64,000 bases of DNA from Homarus americanus (lineage: Eukaryota; Arthropoda; Malacostraca; Decapoda; Nephropidae), in the NCBI RefSeq assembly GCF_018991925.1, contig NW_024737042.1, positions 21,126,518 through 21,190,517 of the forward strand, written 5' to 3'. The notes under the pieces were generated by a model. That model saw nothing but the letters and a program-made list of their open reading frames with translations, did no database searches and was not told the DNA's origin. Below, piece after piece: positions 1-12,070 of the stretch (positions are counted from its first letter, which is position 1; the number at the start of each line of letters is the position of its first letter). A program made the position numbers and the translations under genes.

Positions 1-9
1 ATCACGATC

Positions 10-248
10 ATGACACTAGGGCTGAAGATAACAACAAAAGGCTACAAAACGTTCATCACTGAAAAACTTGCAAAAACCAGAAACATGGTAATTAAATTAA
101 AACGCTTCAGAAGCCTGTCAGCAAAAAACAAGTTAAAGTTATATAAAGCCTTTGTCCAATCCCGACTAGTATATCCACCAATTCCCCTAGATGCAATAAA
201 ACAAACAAACATAATTAAACTGCAGACAATTCAAAACTTAGCCCTAAG
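10..248 (+). pseudogene. LINE reverse transcriptase, C-terminal part, interrupted
   Basis: An open frame runs from the window edge and resembles the region after the catalytic palm of non-LTR reverse transcriptases: a LGLKIT-type motif, a basic helix, then KLYKAFVQSRLVYPP and KLQTIQNLAL. The similarity ends abruptly at 248. The same reading resumes at 1633-1662 and again after 2475, so two later insertions split this ORF. The 5' part lies outside the window. Clade not assigned. It is a dead fragment with no independent start. Confidence 0.7.
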
Positions 249-1628
249 TATGAGGGCTTGAACTCCCACCATTTTTGAGGGCCTCTGTGTGCCAGTAACA
301 ATTCCTTTTACTCTTATATTTATCACCATTGGTAGCGTGACGATAGGAGGCTCGTGGGTAGGTGTAATGATAGTATCAAGCAATAGGGTAGAAATAACGG
401 TAAATACTGTAGGTAAATAATAGACACAATTATACAAATACAAAGTTTATTTAACATGAATATGAAATTAGAAGAAAGAATTTATTTGTACTAACAGACG
501 AAATCTAGTACTAGGCCCTCAGGCTCAACATACTCACACCATTACTGGGTGGACATATTCAATAACAATTCCAACCCTACTGGGTGGACATACTCAAGAA
601 CACAACTAGTATAGTCATTTAGCACCATAAATACTAGGGCAACTGCCACTACAACACTCAGTCGTCAGGTGTGTTACTCAAGCAACAGCCATGGGGTCCA
701 GCCACCATGGAGTACTATCCGACGAACTCTGGAGATCCCAATGGATTAATTCCACCACACAAATAGCCCTACTGAGTTAGACACTCATCCACCAATGATG
801 GGGGCTGGTAGTGGTGTGTGGCTTGGTGATCCGGCGTCACCTCGTGGACCGAGCGTTCGGGCCAGACGAGCCAGCTATGGGGGCTATAGGTAGTCTGAAG
901 TGTCTGACGGCCGGGTCTCACGAAGGTAACTGATCCTACTGGACCTCGGACATCTCCCCAGACATAGTGGATACAACATCCACGCTACAGACACGGCCTA
1001 GGCTGCGTTAGGGACCTGTATGGATGAAGGGACGGGCACTTACTAACCGGTGACAACAACAACACGTTTCAGGGGACGTTAAAGACGTAAATATGACTTC
1101 ACTCAAAGCATATCAACTACGTTACTGTAACGCTTGCACAAGCAACTATTAATTGGGTCAAATCACTTAAAGAAGGGCGAATTACAACCCAGAGTGGAAT
1201 GGCATACCTCTATGGATGAAGGGACGGGCACTTACTAACGGTTAAAATGCCCGCGGCGCGCTCACTCAAACCAGACCAGGGAGTCCACCTACTCCTATTC
1301 CGATGAATTAATTTACGGTACACTCTGACGTTGAAATTGAGACTATGAACTTATTTTCATTCTCTACTATTATCTTCATTAACAATGCTCTGACTCAGCT
1401 ATCAAATGCAAAATTAAATTGATTACAAAGGGTTGGATGGCAACAGGTCCCAGCATACAGCGTCTGCTACTCAATCCGCGGATTACATTCCAAGCTCCCT
1501 TAGACAAAGACGGGGAAACAGAGAAAACGGGGGACGTTTCCACTGGGAGACTCAGAAGGTTTTGTGGACGTTTGAGCGTAATATGAATCCTTAAGGTTTT
1601 CAGGTTAGCTCTTATCATGACCATTACA
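249..1628. mobile_element. 1.38-kb insertion of unknown family in a LINE ORF
   Basis: The block is flanked by the 4-bp direct repeat TAAG (245-248 and 1629-1632). Taking out the block plus one TAAG brings the two LINE halves into one frame, which is strong evidence for a real insertion. The block starts TATGAGG and ends ATTACA, and I see no terminal inverted repeat. Inside, a segment of about 27 bp (TGGATGAAGGGACGGGCAC, then TTACTAAC) occurs twice, near 1021 and 1214. No convincing ORF is present. A solo LTR of a 4-bp-TSD retroelement or a non-autonomous element are both possible. Confidence 0.6.
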
Positions 1629-1662
1629 TAAGGGATGTATACAACATCAGATATCCTGACAT

Positions 1663-2465
1663 GAATCTAGGTAAATTTCTCGAAATCAATTGCTCGACAG
1701 TAAATTGCTCGAAATCAATTGCTCGAAAAATAATTTCTCGAACCATCAATTGCTCGACAGTAAATTGCTCGATCTCCTTTGTTTAAACATGAAATGTGGA
1801 ACTGTTTTGATAATGTTGTAGAAGGAATGCCGAAAACAAACAATGCAATTGAAGGGTGGCACAACAGTTTTGAACATCAAATAAGTGCTCGTCATCCGTC
1901 TATTTGGAAGTTTATAGATGGACTAAAGAGAGAAAACAGTTTACAAGAATTGCGAATAGAACAACATGTGGGAGGAGTCAGTACAGCTGGGGGCAGAAAA
2001 AAGTACCGTGACTGCGCAATTGCGATTAAAGAATATTGTATCAAACTATGACGAAACAAACAATGTAGAAGAATATTTAAGAAGTGTTGCATACAATATT
2101 TCATACTAATAGAGTAAATATTGGCAATAATACATTTTTATTTTTTCATTTTTTTAAGTATGAAGAACAACAAAAATAATAAAAATGTACCCGTTCTTAT
2201 TTTAAACTATGACGAAACAAACAATGTAGAAGAATATTTAAGAACTGTTGTATAATAGAAATGTACCCGTTCTTAATTTTAACTGTTCAATTAACAATAA
2301 TAAAGTTGTATTTTTTTTTCTTATTTTTGGATATTCTTCATTAAACCACTATTTTCGAGCAATCTGCCTTTCGAGCAATTGATCGTTCGAGATATTATTT
2401 TTCGCGCAATTGATTTCGAGCAATTTATTGTCGAGCAATTGATTTCGAGAAATTTACCGGATACC
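1663..2465 (+). mobile_element. MULE-type DNA transposon, internally deleted
   Basis: The element is bounded by a perfect 10-bp direct repeat ATCCTGACAT (1653-1662 and 2466-2475), a size usual for Mutator-like elements. Its ends form inverted repeats of about 100 bp, beginning GGTAAATTTCTCGAAATCAA at 1670 and mirrored near 2458. These repeats are made largely of repeated AATTGCTCGA units. The interior keeps the end of a transposase ORF. A segment of about 40 bp beginning CTATGACGAAACAAACAATG occurs at about 2046 and again at about 2206, with a shared GTACCCGTTCTT block after each. It sits inside LINE coding sequence, which reads through when the element and one TSD are removed. Confidence 0.8.
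1779..2051 (+). pseudogene. MULE transposase C-terminal remnant
   Basis: This 90-codon frame carries the signature found near the end of MULE transposases: PKTNNAIEGWHNSFE, then HPSIWKFIDGLKREN. The DDE catalytic core that should lie upstream is missing, so the element is non-autonomous. The end is frameshifted. After YRDCAI the family-like reading continues in another frame (NYDETNNVEEYLR, about 2043-2080), and the visible ORF instead stops at 2051. The remnant lies between the inverted repeats of the element at 1663-2465. Assignment rests on motif recognition only. Confidence 0.72.
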
Positions 2466-2475
2466 ATCCTGACAT

Positions 2476-2638
2476 AGTCACCAACCGTCAACTACACCAA
2501 CGAGCACAAATAGAACCCCTAAGCGTTTACCTACACCAACACTCAAAAAGAATATGGACAAAGCTAGAAGAGATAGAAGCAGGACCAATCATAGAATGGA
2601 TGGAAGAGACAGAAGAAGGAAGAAGAGAACACTCGTAG
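2476..2638 (+). pseudogene. LINE ORF C-terminus after the MULE insertion
   Basis: The frame broken at 1662 continues here with a polar tail (VTNRQLHQRAQIEPLSVYLH, then RIWTKLEEIE) typical of the end of a LINE second ORF. It ends at a TAG near 2636. Together with 10-248 and 1633-1662 it forms one continuous reading once both insertions are ignored. It has no function alone. Confidence 0.65.
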
Positions 2639-3135
2639 TTCCCTCGCAGTAAAAGAAGAGCCCTAGAACCCACACCAACTCCACTCTATTGAAAGATGCA
2701 ACGTTACCCCAGTGACAACCATGGCAGCCCTACCACTTACAACATTAGATCATAAAAAGACGGGATGGCTTAGCAGAAACACAAGTACCTGCCCTAGACT
2801 CCCCACCATTGGCTAGGACACAAGACCCGAAAATGTAAGGCATAAAATTGCAATATTTGCTAAACATATAACACCTGACATAAATATAACACCTAAGACG
2901 AAAATTAGCTGAAACACAAACATGAGAAAACAGAAGCAATTGGGTTGAGCCCCAAGACCTAGCATTCTACTACTATTTTCCAATTTCCTCGCTTTTCTTC
3001 TTGCACTATCCACCAACCCCAAGTCCCTCCAAATTCCACCATCATTCTTCAAGTCCAGTTCCGCACCACCAATCTACGCACCAGCATCAAGATCCCTTCA
3101 TACTTTACTTCACCCATCGATCGATCGATCTCCTT
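2639..3135. other. LINE 3' flank, no gene seen
   Basis: This stretch follows the LINE stop codon and is probably partly its 3' untranslated region. I see no ORF with recognisable content, no tail repeat and no TSD that would fix the end of the LINE. A short GATC-type run (ATCGATCGATCGATC) lies near 3116. Confidence 0.35.
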
Positions 3136-4079
<944 letters not shown>

Positions 4080-4335
4080 CCCAGAACCATCTGGCTTGAA
4101 GAGGGTAGAGAGAGTCTGGCCGCCAGAATGGTAAACCTGGAAGTAGTGTCCGCATTATGTTTATTGTTTTTTATTTTAGTGTCTTCTGGGTGTCTTGAAT
4201 CAAAATCCGGATGATGCCACATTTGCATCCTTGAGGAATTTAAGAAATTCAAGATGGCAGCCATTTAGGCTGCCAGTGCAGAAAGCTGACATTTCTCGGC
4301 TATAAATCTTATCTTCTTAAAGATTTTTTGTGCCA
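4080..4335 (+). repeat. Dispersed repeat, inverted partner at 11830-12070
   Basis: The order of blocks CCTGGAAGTAG, GGGTGTCTTGAATCAAAATC, GAAATTCAAG, GGCAGCCATTT, GGCTGCCAG and TTTCTCGGCT is matched on the opposite strand at 11830-12070. The match is roughly 200 bp or more, with small gaps. It is a diverged member of an interspersed family. No coding content or clear termini. Confidence 0.7.
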
Positions 4336-7154
4336 AAGCATATGCGCTCAAGTCAAATTAATGTATTTCCATTAAATAAAAATGTGAGACTCTTACATTA
4401 GTGATGGATAATACCATATAAAAGTCGGTAAAAATCATATTTTATATTAATTAAAATATAATATGTATCACTGTTCCTGAGGTTAATACTCCCGCAAACA
4501 AGAAATATAGCTAAAATCTTGAACATAATTTTGAAATATATAATATGTTTAATGAAAAAATCTAAGAATATTTACCAGTTATATAATTTAGACAGAAACC
4601 TAATTATTTTGAAAATATATACTGTATATATTTTGTGTGTGTGTGTATGTGCATGATATAAATACATATATACATACATACATGTGTAAAGTTATGATAG
4701 TTATGATAAATTTAAATTGAATCGGATGATGCTCTTCTCCGTCTCTATTCTTTCTTTTCATTAACATATATACATTTACACAGTAATTCTGAGCTTTCAT
4801 TCAACTCACAAAAAAGTCTTGTCAGTCTTCTTTCCCATTCATGAACCAATGAATCCATGACATCACACAATGTACCATCTACAGTATGTGCCCAACACTG
4901 TGTGATGTCTCGGAATCACCGGTTCATGAGTCTCCTGGGTTCGTGGATAGGACGGACGACTGACGGGACTTTTTTTGGTGGGTATACATTACATCATCAT
5001 TATTATCATCATCATCATCATCATCATTATCGTCATCATCATTATCATCACAACCATTAACTTTGTTGACTCTTTTGTCCATTTGTTGTTACAAATTGTA
5101 CGCTAATGGCATCCACAAAATTGAGTGAAATCCATTTGTGCTTGAACACATCCACACCTTGCAGTTGAGCATACTGGCTCATTTACACATCCACAGGCGA
5201 TCATCTTCATTACTGCAAGTGGAGCTAGACTGGTTGACGGTCGTGGAGTCTTTTAAGAAACAGAGTCCCTGGGAAAGAAAATGATCTGATTTTAAAGTAT
5301 TTCCGCAAAGTAATTCCATTAGACCAAAATTCATTGCAGGAAATTTTTCGTTGATGTTCTGATGTTCTTTCTTTCAAGATATGCCAAAGTCAGTATTTCA
5401 GTTTCTAGTAGATGATTTATGCCGTGAATGTGCTAATATGGAGAGGTTTAGTGCGTGTGAGTGAGACTGGAAGTGGCGTGGCAGATGGTCTCACAAGTCA
5501 CAACCATCTATGGCAATACAATGCACATATGGATTAAAATACAATAAGATGATAATTATGTGATATATTACTTTAAATACCATATTTTAGTATAATTAGA
5601 ACCTTACGCCAGGGGCATACAGCCATTAAAATATGCATTAATACCGATATAAACATCGGGAAGACAGATGTCACCAAGTCAGAGACCCTGCTCTGATAAC
5701 TATCGTTTCCTTCTATATTGCCTTTTATTATGGTGTCATTTCATAACCAGACCCCTGCTCAGTATTTTATTTAGAATTATGCGCCTTGTATAATGCTTAA
5801 ACACTTACTTTTTAGCGCCCAGTGGTAGGTAGAGGTTCAGTTGTTAATCATCACCAGGAATTCAGTTTCATTAATGCTATAGCCTAAGTTAAAGATAGGT
5901 TTCATTAATATTTGATTATTCAGAGGCCGATGCCTATAATTTGATGTTCATTTCATAAGCAATGCTTAGATATACTCTGTTCACTAAAATCACTTAAGAA
6001 AACATACCAGACCAATGGTATGGAACTTTACTTTATAAGCCAGAAATGTTCTTGGTGTGATGTGAAAGGGACATTCACTTAACCTAATGTCTCATTAAAA
6101 CAAACTGTGAAATGAAAGACACAGTTGAAATTGGAAATCCAAGTAAACGTTTTTGAAATTTTAAAGTAAAGGAAATGGAAAACTTTAAAATACAAGTCGG
6201 GTTTTATAACCATATTATTTATTTATCCCTCAAGTTAAAGGGTCTTAAGCTATACCCAGCAAATTAAATATTTTTTTTATTCACAGAATGGAACAACTTT
6301 AGGAAAAGTTGGAGCACTACTTCCCTACTTAAAGTTACTGTATACTATTTACAAGTCAGGGCCTCATTATCGGTAAAGGTACTATTTTGTGAAGCATATG
6401 GGATCAATAAAGCTTAATGATTGAATATATTATAGATAACTGTATATCAGCGAAGAAAATCCTTCCATTAGGTAACATAAAAAGTAAATTACTCCGTATG
6501 TAATATTATGACTCGTCATTTTGCGAGCAATGCAGGAGGTCTCGAGGATTCAGTTGAGCTTACAGTATATATTACATTAATTGGCTCTCCACCTGTTTCT
6601 GCCTCGCAAAATCACGCTCTTTTATTAAATAAGGGTGATTAATACTCGCACTGAAGTGGTCTTCAAAAAAAAGAAGGTACCTGTGGAGATAGGGTACTCC
6701 GATGCGCTGCTCGCCACCACAGTTTCCTGGTTTCCTTTTGTTTTGGCACAGTAATAAACCTTTTTCTGGCGTACCTTTGCACAATGGCACAAATCACCAA
6801 TAATAATTATGTGCTGATTTTGCCATGATTAAATACAGGGGCAGGGTCAGCACCAGAGTCAACACCGTCTGTATAGCAAGTAGCTTGTCCTGACTCGTGA
6901 CGTCAGCTTGGGCATAAGGGTGTGTCATACAGAGGCGAATATTTTTTTTTGAGTTTGAAAAATCGGCCCATGGTATTAATGATGTAGTTCTATGTGCAGA
7001 ATCATGTGATATCTTCAGATTTGAAAAGTTTTCATTTTTTGCTAGGTAAATTTTAACTTGAAATCTTATGAAAATTCAGTATTCCCACCCTTTTACCAAC
7101 ACCACTAAATAGCTTATTTAAAGTAAAGTAAATGTATCAGGTAAATTTATTAGG
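4336..7154. other. Unassigned AT-rich sequence with a short (CAT)n run
   Basis: Nothing gene-like is supported over 2.8 kb. A (CAT/TAT)n run lies at about 4990-5050, giving a spurious His-rich frame. Another short TG-rich patch is near 4634. The rest is AT-rich and stop-rich in all frames. Confidence 0.4.
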
Positions 7155-7262
7155 ATGAAAATGATCCAGAATAAGGTGAAACGAATGATCTTGACACATT
7201 TATTAAATTTAATATTCCTTTCTAGAAAACAAATCATCAAATACAAAAACCCTAGGTTTTTA

Positions 7263-9663
7263 CTACTCGACCCGGTGTTTGCTGCACACCATAGAGAACA
7301 TGTCTTTCTTGCTTCTGTTTCTACTCATCACCTCCCTGCTGACCACCTGAGCTCGGATGTAGCCTTCCCTCCTCTCCTGGCTGTACATGTGACTGCTGGC
7401 CTCGCTCACTTGCTGTACACAACGCTCTATACTCTGGGTGTGCGAGGGCCAGGCAGGGACATGCATGGGGTTGTCCAGGAAAGCTCTGACTTGAACATTG
7501 ATGAGGCTGCAGGTAAGAGGGGGCTCACTGCCAGCCTGGATGTTATCCAGATCCATGAGATCAGTGAGGGTCTTGGCACCTAGATTGACTTCAGGAGTCT
7601 TCCTGACCCTGAAGGAATCGTCACCAACTGATTCGTCATGCCCAGATCTCTCATAAGTCTCATATCCAAGATCTTTTTGACTGCCACTCTTCTCTCCTCA
7701 TCCTTACTGCAGAGCATTGTCTGCAGAACTGCCTCGGGATGAGCATACCAGGAAGATCTCCTCACAGTCTGCTCCACAATCTGAACAACCTTCCTTGGCT
7801 GACTCCTCAGGAGCTCAAGCTGGAAGAGAACATGCCTCGGACCTTCGGAGAATGATGACTTGACCTTGGTGTTGAACCAATTTGGCAAGTAGACACTCAC
7901 GATGAATTGGACAATAAGTCTCAGGTTGTGAAGCTGGTTCCCTTTCAGTTTATGATGAGCGACCCAAATTCTGCAGAACCTGAGAGCCTTTGTGAGCCAC
8001 CTAGAATGTGAGACTGGACCTATCTGCAGATAAGCAAGTCTATCAGGCATGACCCCAGTTTTGATGGCACTGCAAATCATGTAACCATAGTACTGGTCAT
8101 ACCAGTCGCCAATGACAGTATGTGCAAGCTCAACGAGTGGTGGGCCAACTGTAATTTTTTCTGAAGCTTCCGGATTTACTTAACTCAGTGGCAGAGTCCA
8201 GCATCTTGCCAAGAGTGACCAGACCATCTGTTGTTTGAAAGAGCTCCGCTATCCAGCTCCCCTGATCAGATGGCCTGAGTGGCAACTCGTTGGTGTGGAG
8301 GTCACAAACAATCCAGACCAGCTTCCTCCAATCTTTCCGCTCTATCCACTGTATGCCCCCCCCTTGCCACCCTGTGTTCGTGTTGGTGCTGTCCCCTCCA
8401 ATGGCCTGCAGGGTCTGGTCTACGTTCCTCTCTCTGAGCCAGTTCACAATGTTATCTGCCACTATCTCAGCTGGTTTCCTGATGTCATCTTTCTCTGGAG
8501 TGAAATGCCACAAATACTTCCCTCCTGGTTCACTGCAGCAGGAGTAGTGTTCCTCCTTCACCATGGCAAGGAACAACTTGTCAGGAATTCCCAATCCTTT
8601 CATGAACACTTTAGTGTCATCTCCTTCTCCCATCAAAGAACAAACAATTGATTCCATTTTCTTATCCCCTTATCAAACTCCTCTTCTAGGTTACTGACAA
8701 GTTTCTCCTGAGCTCTCCTTACTTTGTTATGATCTATCACCAGGTGAACATCATCAGGTGTTATCAAACTACCGTCAATCCAGGCAGCTGTTGCTATCTC
8801 TGCAGTTTCTCTGAGACCAGTGTGGTGTCGCATGCTGGCCAGAGCTATGCTCGGGATATCTTTCCTATTTCGAATCTTATGCCTGGAAGGTTTGGGATCA
8901 TTATTTTCTGGGTTAGGGACAAAGTCACCATTTTCCTGGTCAGCACTCGGATCAGCCATGGGGAAGTCATTAAACTATGAATAACCGCTTGACTCAATCA
9001 TCGGCCTTTTTTACTCCTTCACCCTGGGCCTCTGTTCTTCCTTGGCAACTCTTTCTCCTTCTTCTGTCTCTCTGTGGCAGCCTCCTGTCTCTTGACCTGG
9101 AATATTCCTTGCTAGAAATCATGAGAGTTCCCATACTGCCAGTCTTCTCTCTATGCTTTAATAAATGCCAGTTCGATCACAGGAATCTTCAGTTCACGCC
9201 AGTAAATACAGAGATGGAATTTATTTACAGTCACGATCGCAATCCAAACTCAGGACAGAGAACAATTGGGCAAATTTGCAAGTAATTATGTCAAATAACT
9301 GGTCCAGTTGCTTGGCAAAGCTGTCCTTAACTGCAAGTTTCCTCTCCCAAGAGAGATATCTCTTGCCTTTTCCCAACTGGCTAGCAGTCTCTCACTAATC
9401 TTCTTCTGACTTGTTATGACTGGAGGCTTGAACTGAGCGTTAGCCAGAGTGTGCTGTGCCAAGACAGCTTTGGTCATATCACTGGCAATGTCTTTGTTTG
9501 TGTAAGTTCTTTGGTTCTTTTCACTGATTTGCCTGATTAAAACACCGTATCTCAAAGCATCTCTCAATGAAGGCAACTCCGACTTCAGGAGTTTCTCCAG
9601 ACCCAAGATAGTGACTGAGATGGCTGGACTTTTATTCCGTCCCAATACAAGCAGCCATCGCAA
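7263..9663 (-). pseudogene. Decayed gene, uncharacterised invertebrate multi-copy family A
   Basis: A chain of minus-strand frames (9663-9286, 8959-8633, 8657-8130, 8080-7580, 7556-7263) reads in order as one protein of roughly 780 residues broken by several frameshifts. Recognisable parts in order are: LPSLRDALRYGVLIR with TYTNKDIASDM near the N-terminus; a helical KIRNRKDIPSIALASMR segment; GDSTNTNTGWQGG; KLVWIVCDLHTNELPLR; then GPVSHSRWLTKALRFCRIWV, LNRLIVQF-type and GPRHVLFQLELLR segments; and a C-terminus with QSIERCVQQVSEASS, RREGYIRA and SKKD. I recall such proteins as multi-copy uncharacterised proteins in invertebrates, but I know no assigned function. Their abundance suggests a mobile origin. 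It lies directly downstream of another decayed family on the same strand. Confidence 0.6.
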
Positions 9664-10023
9664 ATATTATCAACTTTATAAATGCATTGGAATCTGAAAC
9701 AGAAAAAAATATTGTTAGTTGGGTTGTTAAAGAATGAAGTCAGAAAGCAATGTTCACTATTTAATTGTAATGCACTAATGCAGCTGTACGTTACATTTTC
9801 GATAAATTTCACGCTTAAATTTACCTAGCAAAAGGTTGCAAAATATTGAAACTGAAATTATTTTCTGTTTATATACACTAAAATCTACCAAAAAAGTGAT
9901 GGGCCATTAGTTTTAGCTGATCTTCCCTCCTATGACACACCCTATTGGGCATTGCTACACAGCGTCAAATTAAGTGTACTATAGTAAACTTCCGCACATT
10001 TTTTACACAGGACAAATTTTTAT

Positions 10024-11320
10024 TTAAAAAAAAAATCGACCGTTAACCAGTCTATTCGGCAATGCAACATGAGACAATATTTTTCTCTGTTCATCTTTCA
10101 TCCAACCAAATTCAGTGGGATCTTGATCTGATAGATCTGCTTTTGCATTTGATTCCCATATACATGCATGATAATGAGCTTTTTTGACATGTTTAACAAG
10201 AACAAATGTTGTTGGTGGGAGTGTTTTTAGCTTCAAGGTAACTGACTTTCCTCTCTCCACTCGTTTGAGCCGTACCCGATACCTAACTGCTGACATGTAG
10301 TCCGTGTTGCATGCGTGCAGCGACAATTATAGTTGCTTCTCTTATAATGCCATCTATGTTTACTGCTGGTTCACCAAGGTTGACTAATTTGACATGTCCT
10401 GCATGGAGGGCCTTCAGAACTGAACGATTCACAACACCCGACATATAGGTGACTGTGTCACATCCAGAAAGGACAAGAGCACTTAGGACTGAAGGCACAA
10501 AATTTGCCTGTTGATTTGCAGTGACTCCTATGTTTATCGTAGTTCATTTCTTGCTGCTTCCTTCCATCAGGAGTGTGCACTACATGTTCCATACAACATA
10601 ATAGGGAAGCAACACTTGGTGTGGAATGGTTCCATCTGCCTCTTTATGTGATATCTTCATATCATCTCTGGATATCATTACGCCCATATGAATTTCTTGT
10701 GGAATGGGGTGAGAGCCAGTGATTACCAGTCTGTGTTTAAATGCTCTCTGAGACTCCGGTAGTCGCTGTGCTCTAACTAAGAGGACTTCATATATGATAT
10801 CGAGGAGCTGTACCTTATTTTTTGTTACTGTCAAAGCTGTTTGCTGGGGAGGGAAAAGGGTTGATAGGCATAATTTATGTTTTTGATTGTTTCCGATGTC
10901 TGTACGATCATTCCTTGTTCCACTTTTGATGCTATACACCATGTTTGTAGTGATCAAATATTATGTAGATACCTGCTTGATTGAACTTGAAAAAAATGTA
11001 GGTAACAAACGAATCTACTATGTTTTGCAGCAAAATCAGAGGGTCAGTTGATTGCCCACAGCATGGCACATCCATCGCTTATTAAAAGGTCTCTTTATAT
11101 TTTTTCAATGTTCTAGCTGACTGTTCAATTTGAATTTCCTTTTTCAAGGTAGATTTTGTTTGAGTGATTCTCATGTTTCCATCACCCTTCCATAGATGAA
11201 CCCTGTGTTGAAGGTTATTCCAATGCCAGCCTTTATGTGTTTTTTATCCGCTACCATCTTTTTTACTTTGTTAGTTAAAGGTCCATAAAATCCTCCCGGC
11301 CAAGTTGGTTCGTATTCATT
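10024..11320 (-). pseudogene. Decayed XPG/FEN1-like gene, uncharacterised family B, copy 1
   Basis: Minus-strand frames at 10957-10580, 10498-10283 and 10326-10024 follow one another as middle and C-terminal parts of one protein. Weak similarity continues upstream to about 11320 (FIYGRVMET, ESLKQNLP). Visible pieces are an RLVITGSHPIPQEI block, SHKEADGTIPHQV (a histidine/acidic motif usually HEEAD), a SALVLSGCDTVTYMSG block resembling the GCD turn of FEN1-type nucleases, and a C-terminal RVRLKRVERGK, LKTLPPTT, HVKKAHYHACIWES region. In intact relatives the acidic residues look like an XPG/PIN-type active site; that is inference. Stops and frameshifts separate the pieces, so this copy is dead. 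It reads toward the family A gene at 9663. Confidence 0.6.
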
Positions 11321-11670
11321 CGTTTCTTGTTAAGTTCTATGGCATTATCAGCAGTGACTCACTCTGAGGAAATCCTGCAAAATACGATGTTGATTAGTTT
11401 ACTTGGATGATCATCAGTGTTCAATAAATCGATACGTAACTTTAGTTTCTTCATCAGATATCCCTCGGGAGAGTGCTTCTTTGCATCCAACTTTCATTTC
11501 TGCCACATCTTTGATTACCTGGCTGGAAATACGTTGCAGGATAAATATAAAATCCGCATAACAAAGTAAAGAAGAATTTACTTGATTAACAAATAAAAGA
11601 GATAATAGTTTGCATAATTTATGAGTTTTACCAACTATTATGTGCTATTTTACACAAAATCTTAAAAAAA

Positions 11671-11682
11671 AATAATAATAAT

Positions 11683-11737
<55 letters not shown>

Positions 11738-11770
11738 TATATTATATTATATTATATTATATTATATTAT

Positions 11771-11801
<31 letters not shown>

Positions 11802-11805
11802 TTAT
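11671..11805. repeat. Compound (AAT)n, (TA)n, (TATAT)n, (ATT)n microsatellite
   Basis: Short AAT units run into about 45 bp of TA, then about 45 bp of a pentamer TTATA-type repeat, then ATT triplets. The stepwise change of unit suggests slippage and point mutation from one ancestral tract. Confidence 0.95.
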
Positions 11806-11829
11806 ATATTTTTTTCAAATACACTCTCT

Positions 11830-12070
11830 GAACTTTAAAACATGTTTTGACACAAAAATCTTCCAGAAAAAATTATTTACAGCCGAGAAATGAGTTTTTT
11901 GCTCTGGCAGCCAAAATGGCCGCTAGCTTGAATTTCTCAAATTCCTCCCGATTTTGATTCAGGACACCCAAAAAACAATATAAACTTGAAAAAAAAAACA
12001 AAAAAAAAACATTACACGGTCGCTACTTCCAGGTACGGTGAAAAATTAAGGTTTGGCTGCCGGACTGAGA
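11830..12070 (-). repeat. Dispersed repeat, inverted partner of 4080-4335
   Basis: On the minus strand this segment repeats the block order seen at 4080-4335, including CCTGGAAGTAG, GGGTGTCCTGAATCAAAATC and CAAGCTAGCGGCCATTTTGG. Two A-rich runs interrupt it near 11981-12010. The two copies are about 7.7 kb apart and inverted. Family unknown. Confidence 0.7.

Noticed and set aside
4857..5060. His-rich frame
   Set aside because: Caused by a (CAT)n run. No further support.
7155..7583. Plus-strand frame of 142 codons (and 8235-8651)
   Set aside because: Lies opposite the better-supported minus-strand family A chain, and its content is the antisense of conserved motifs.
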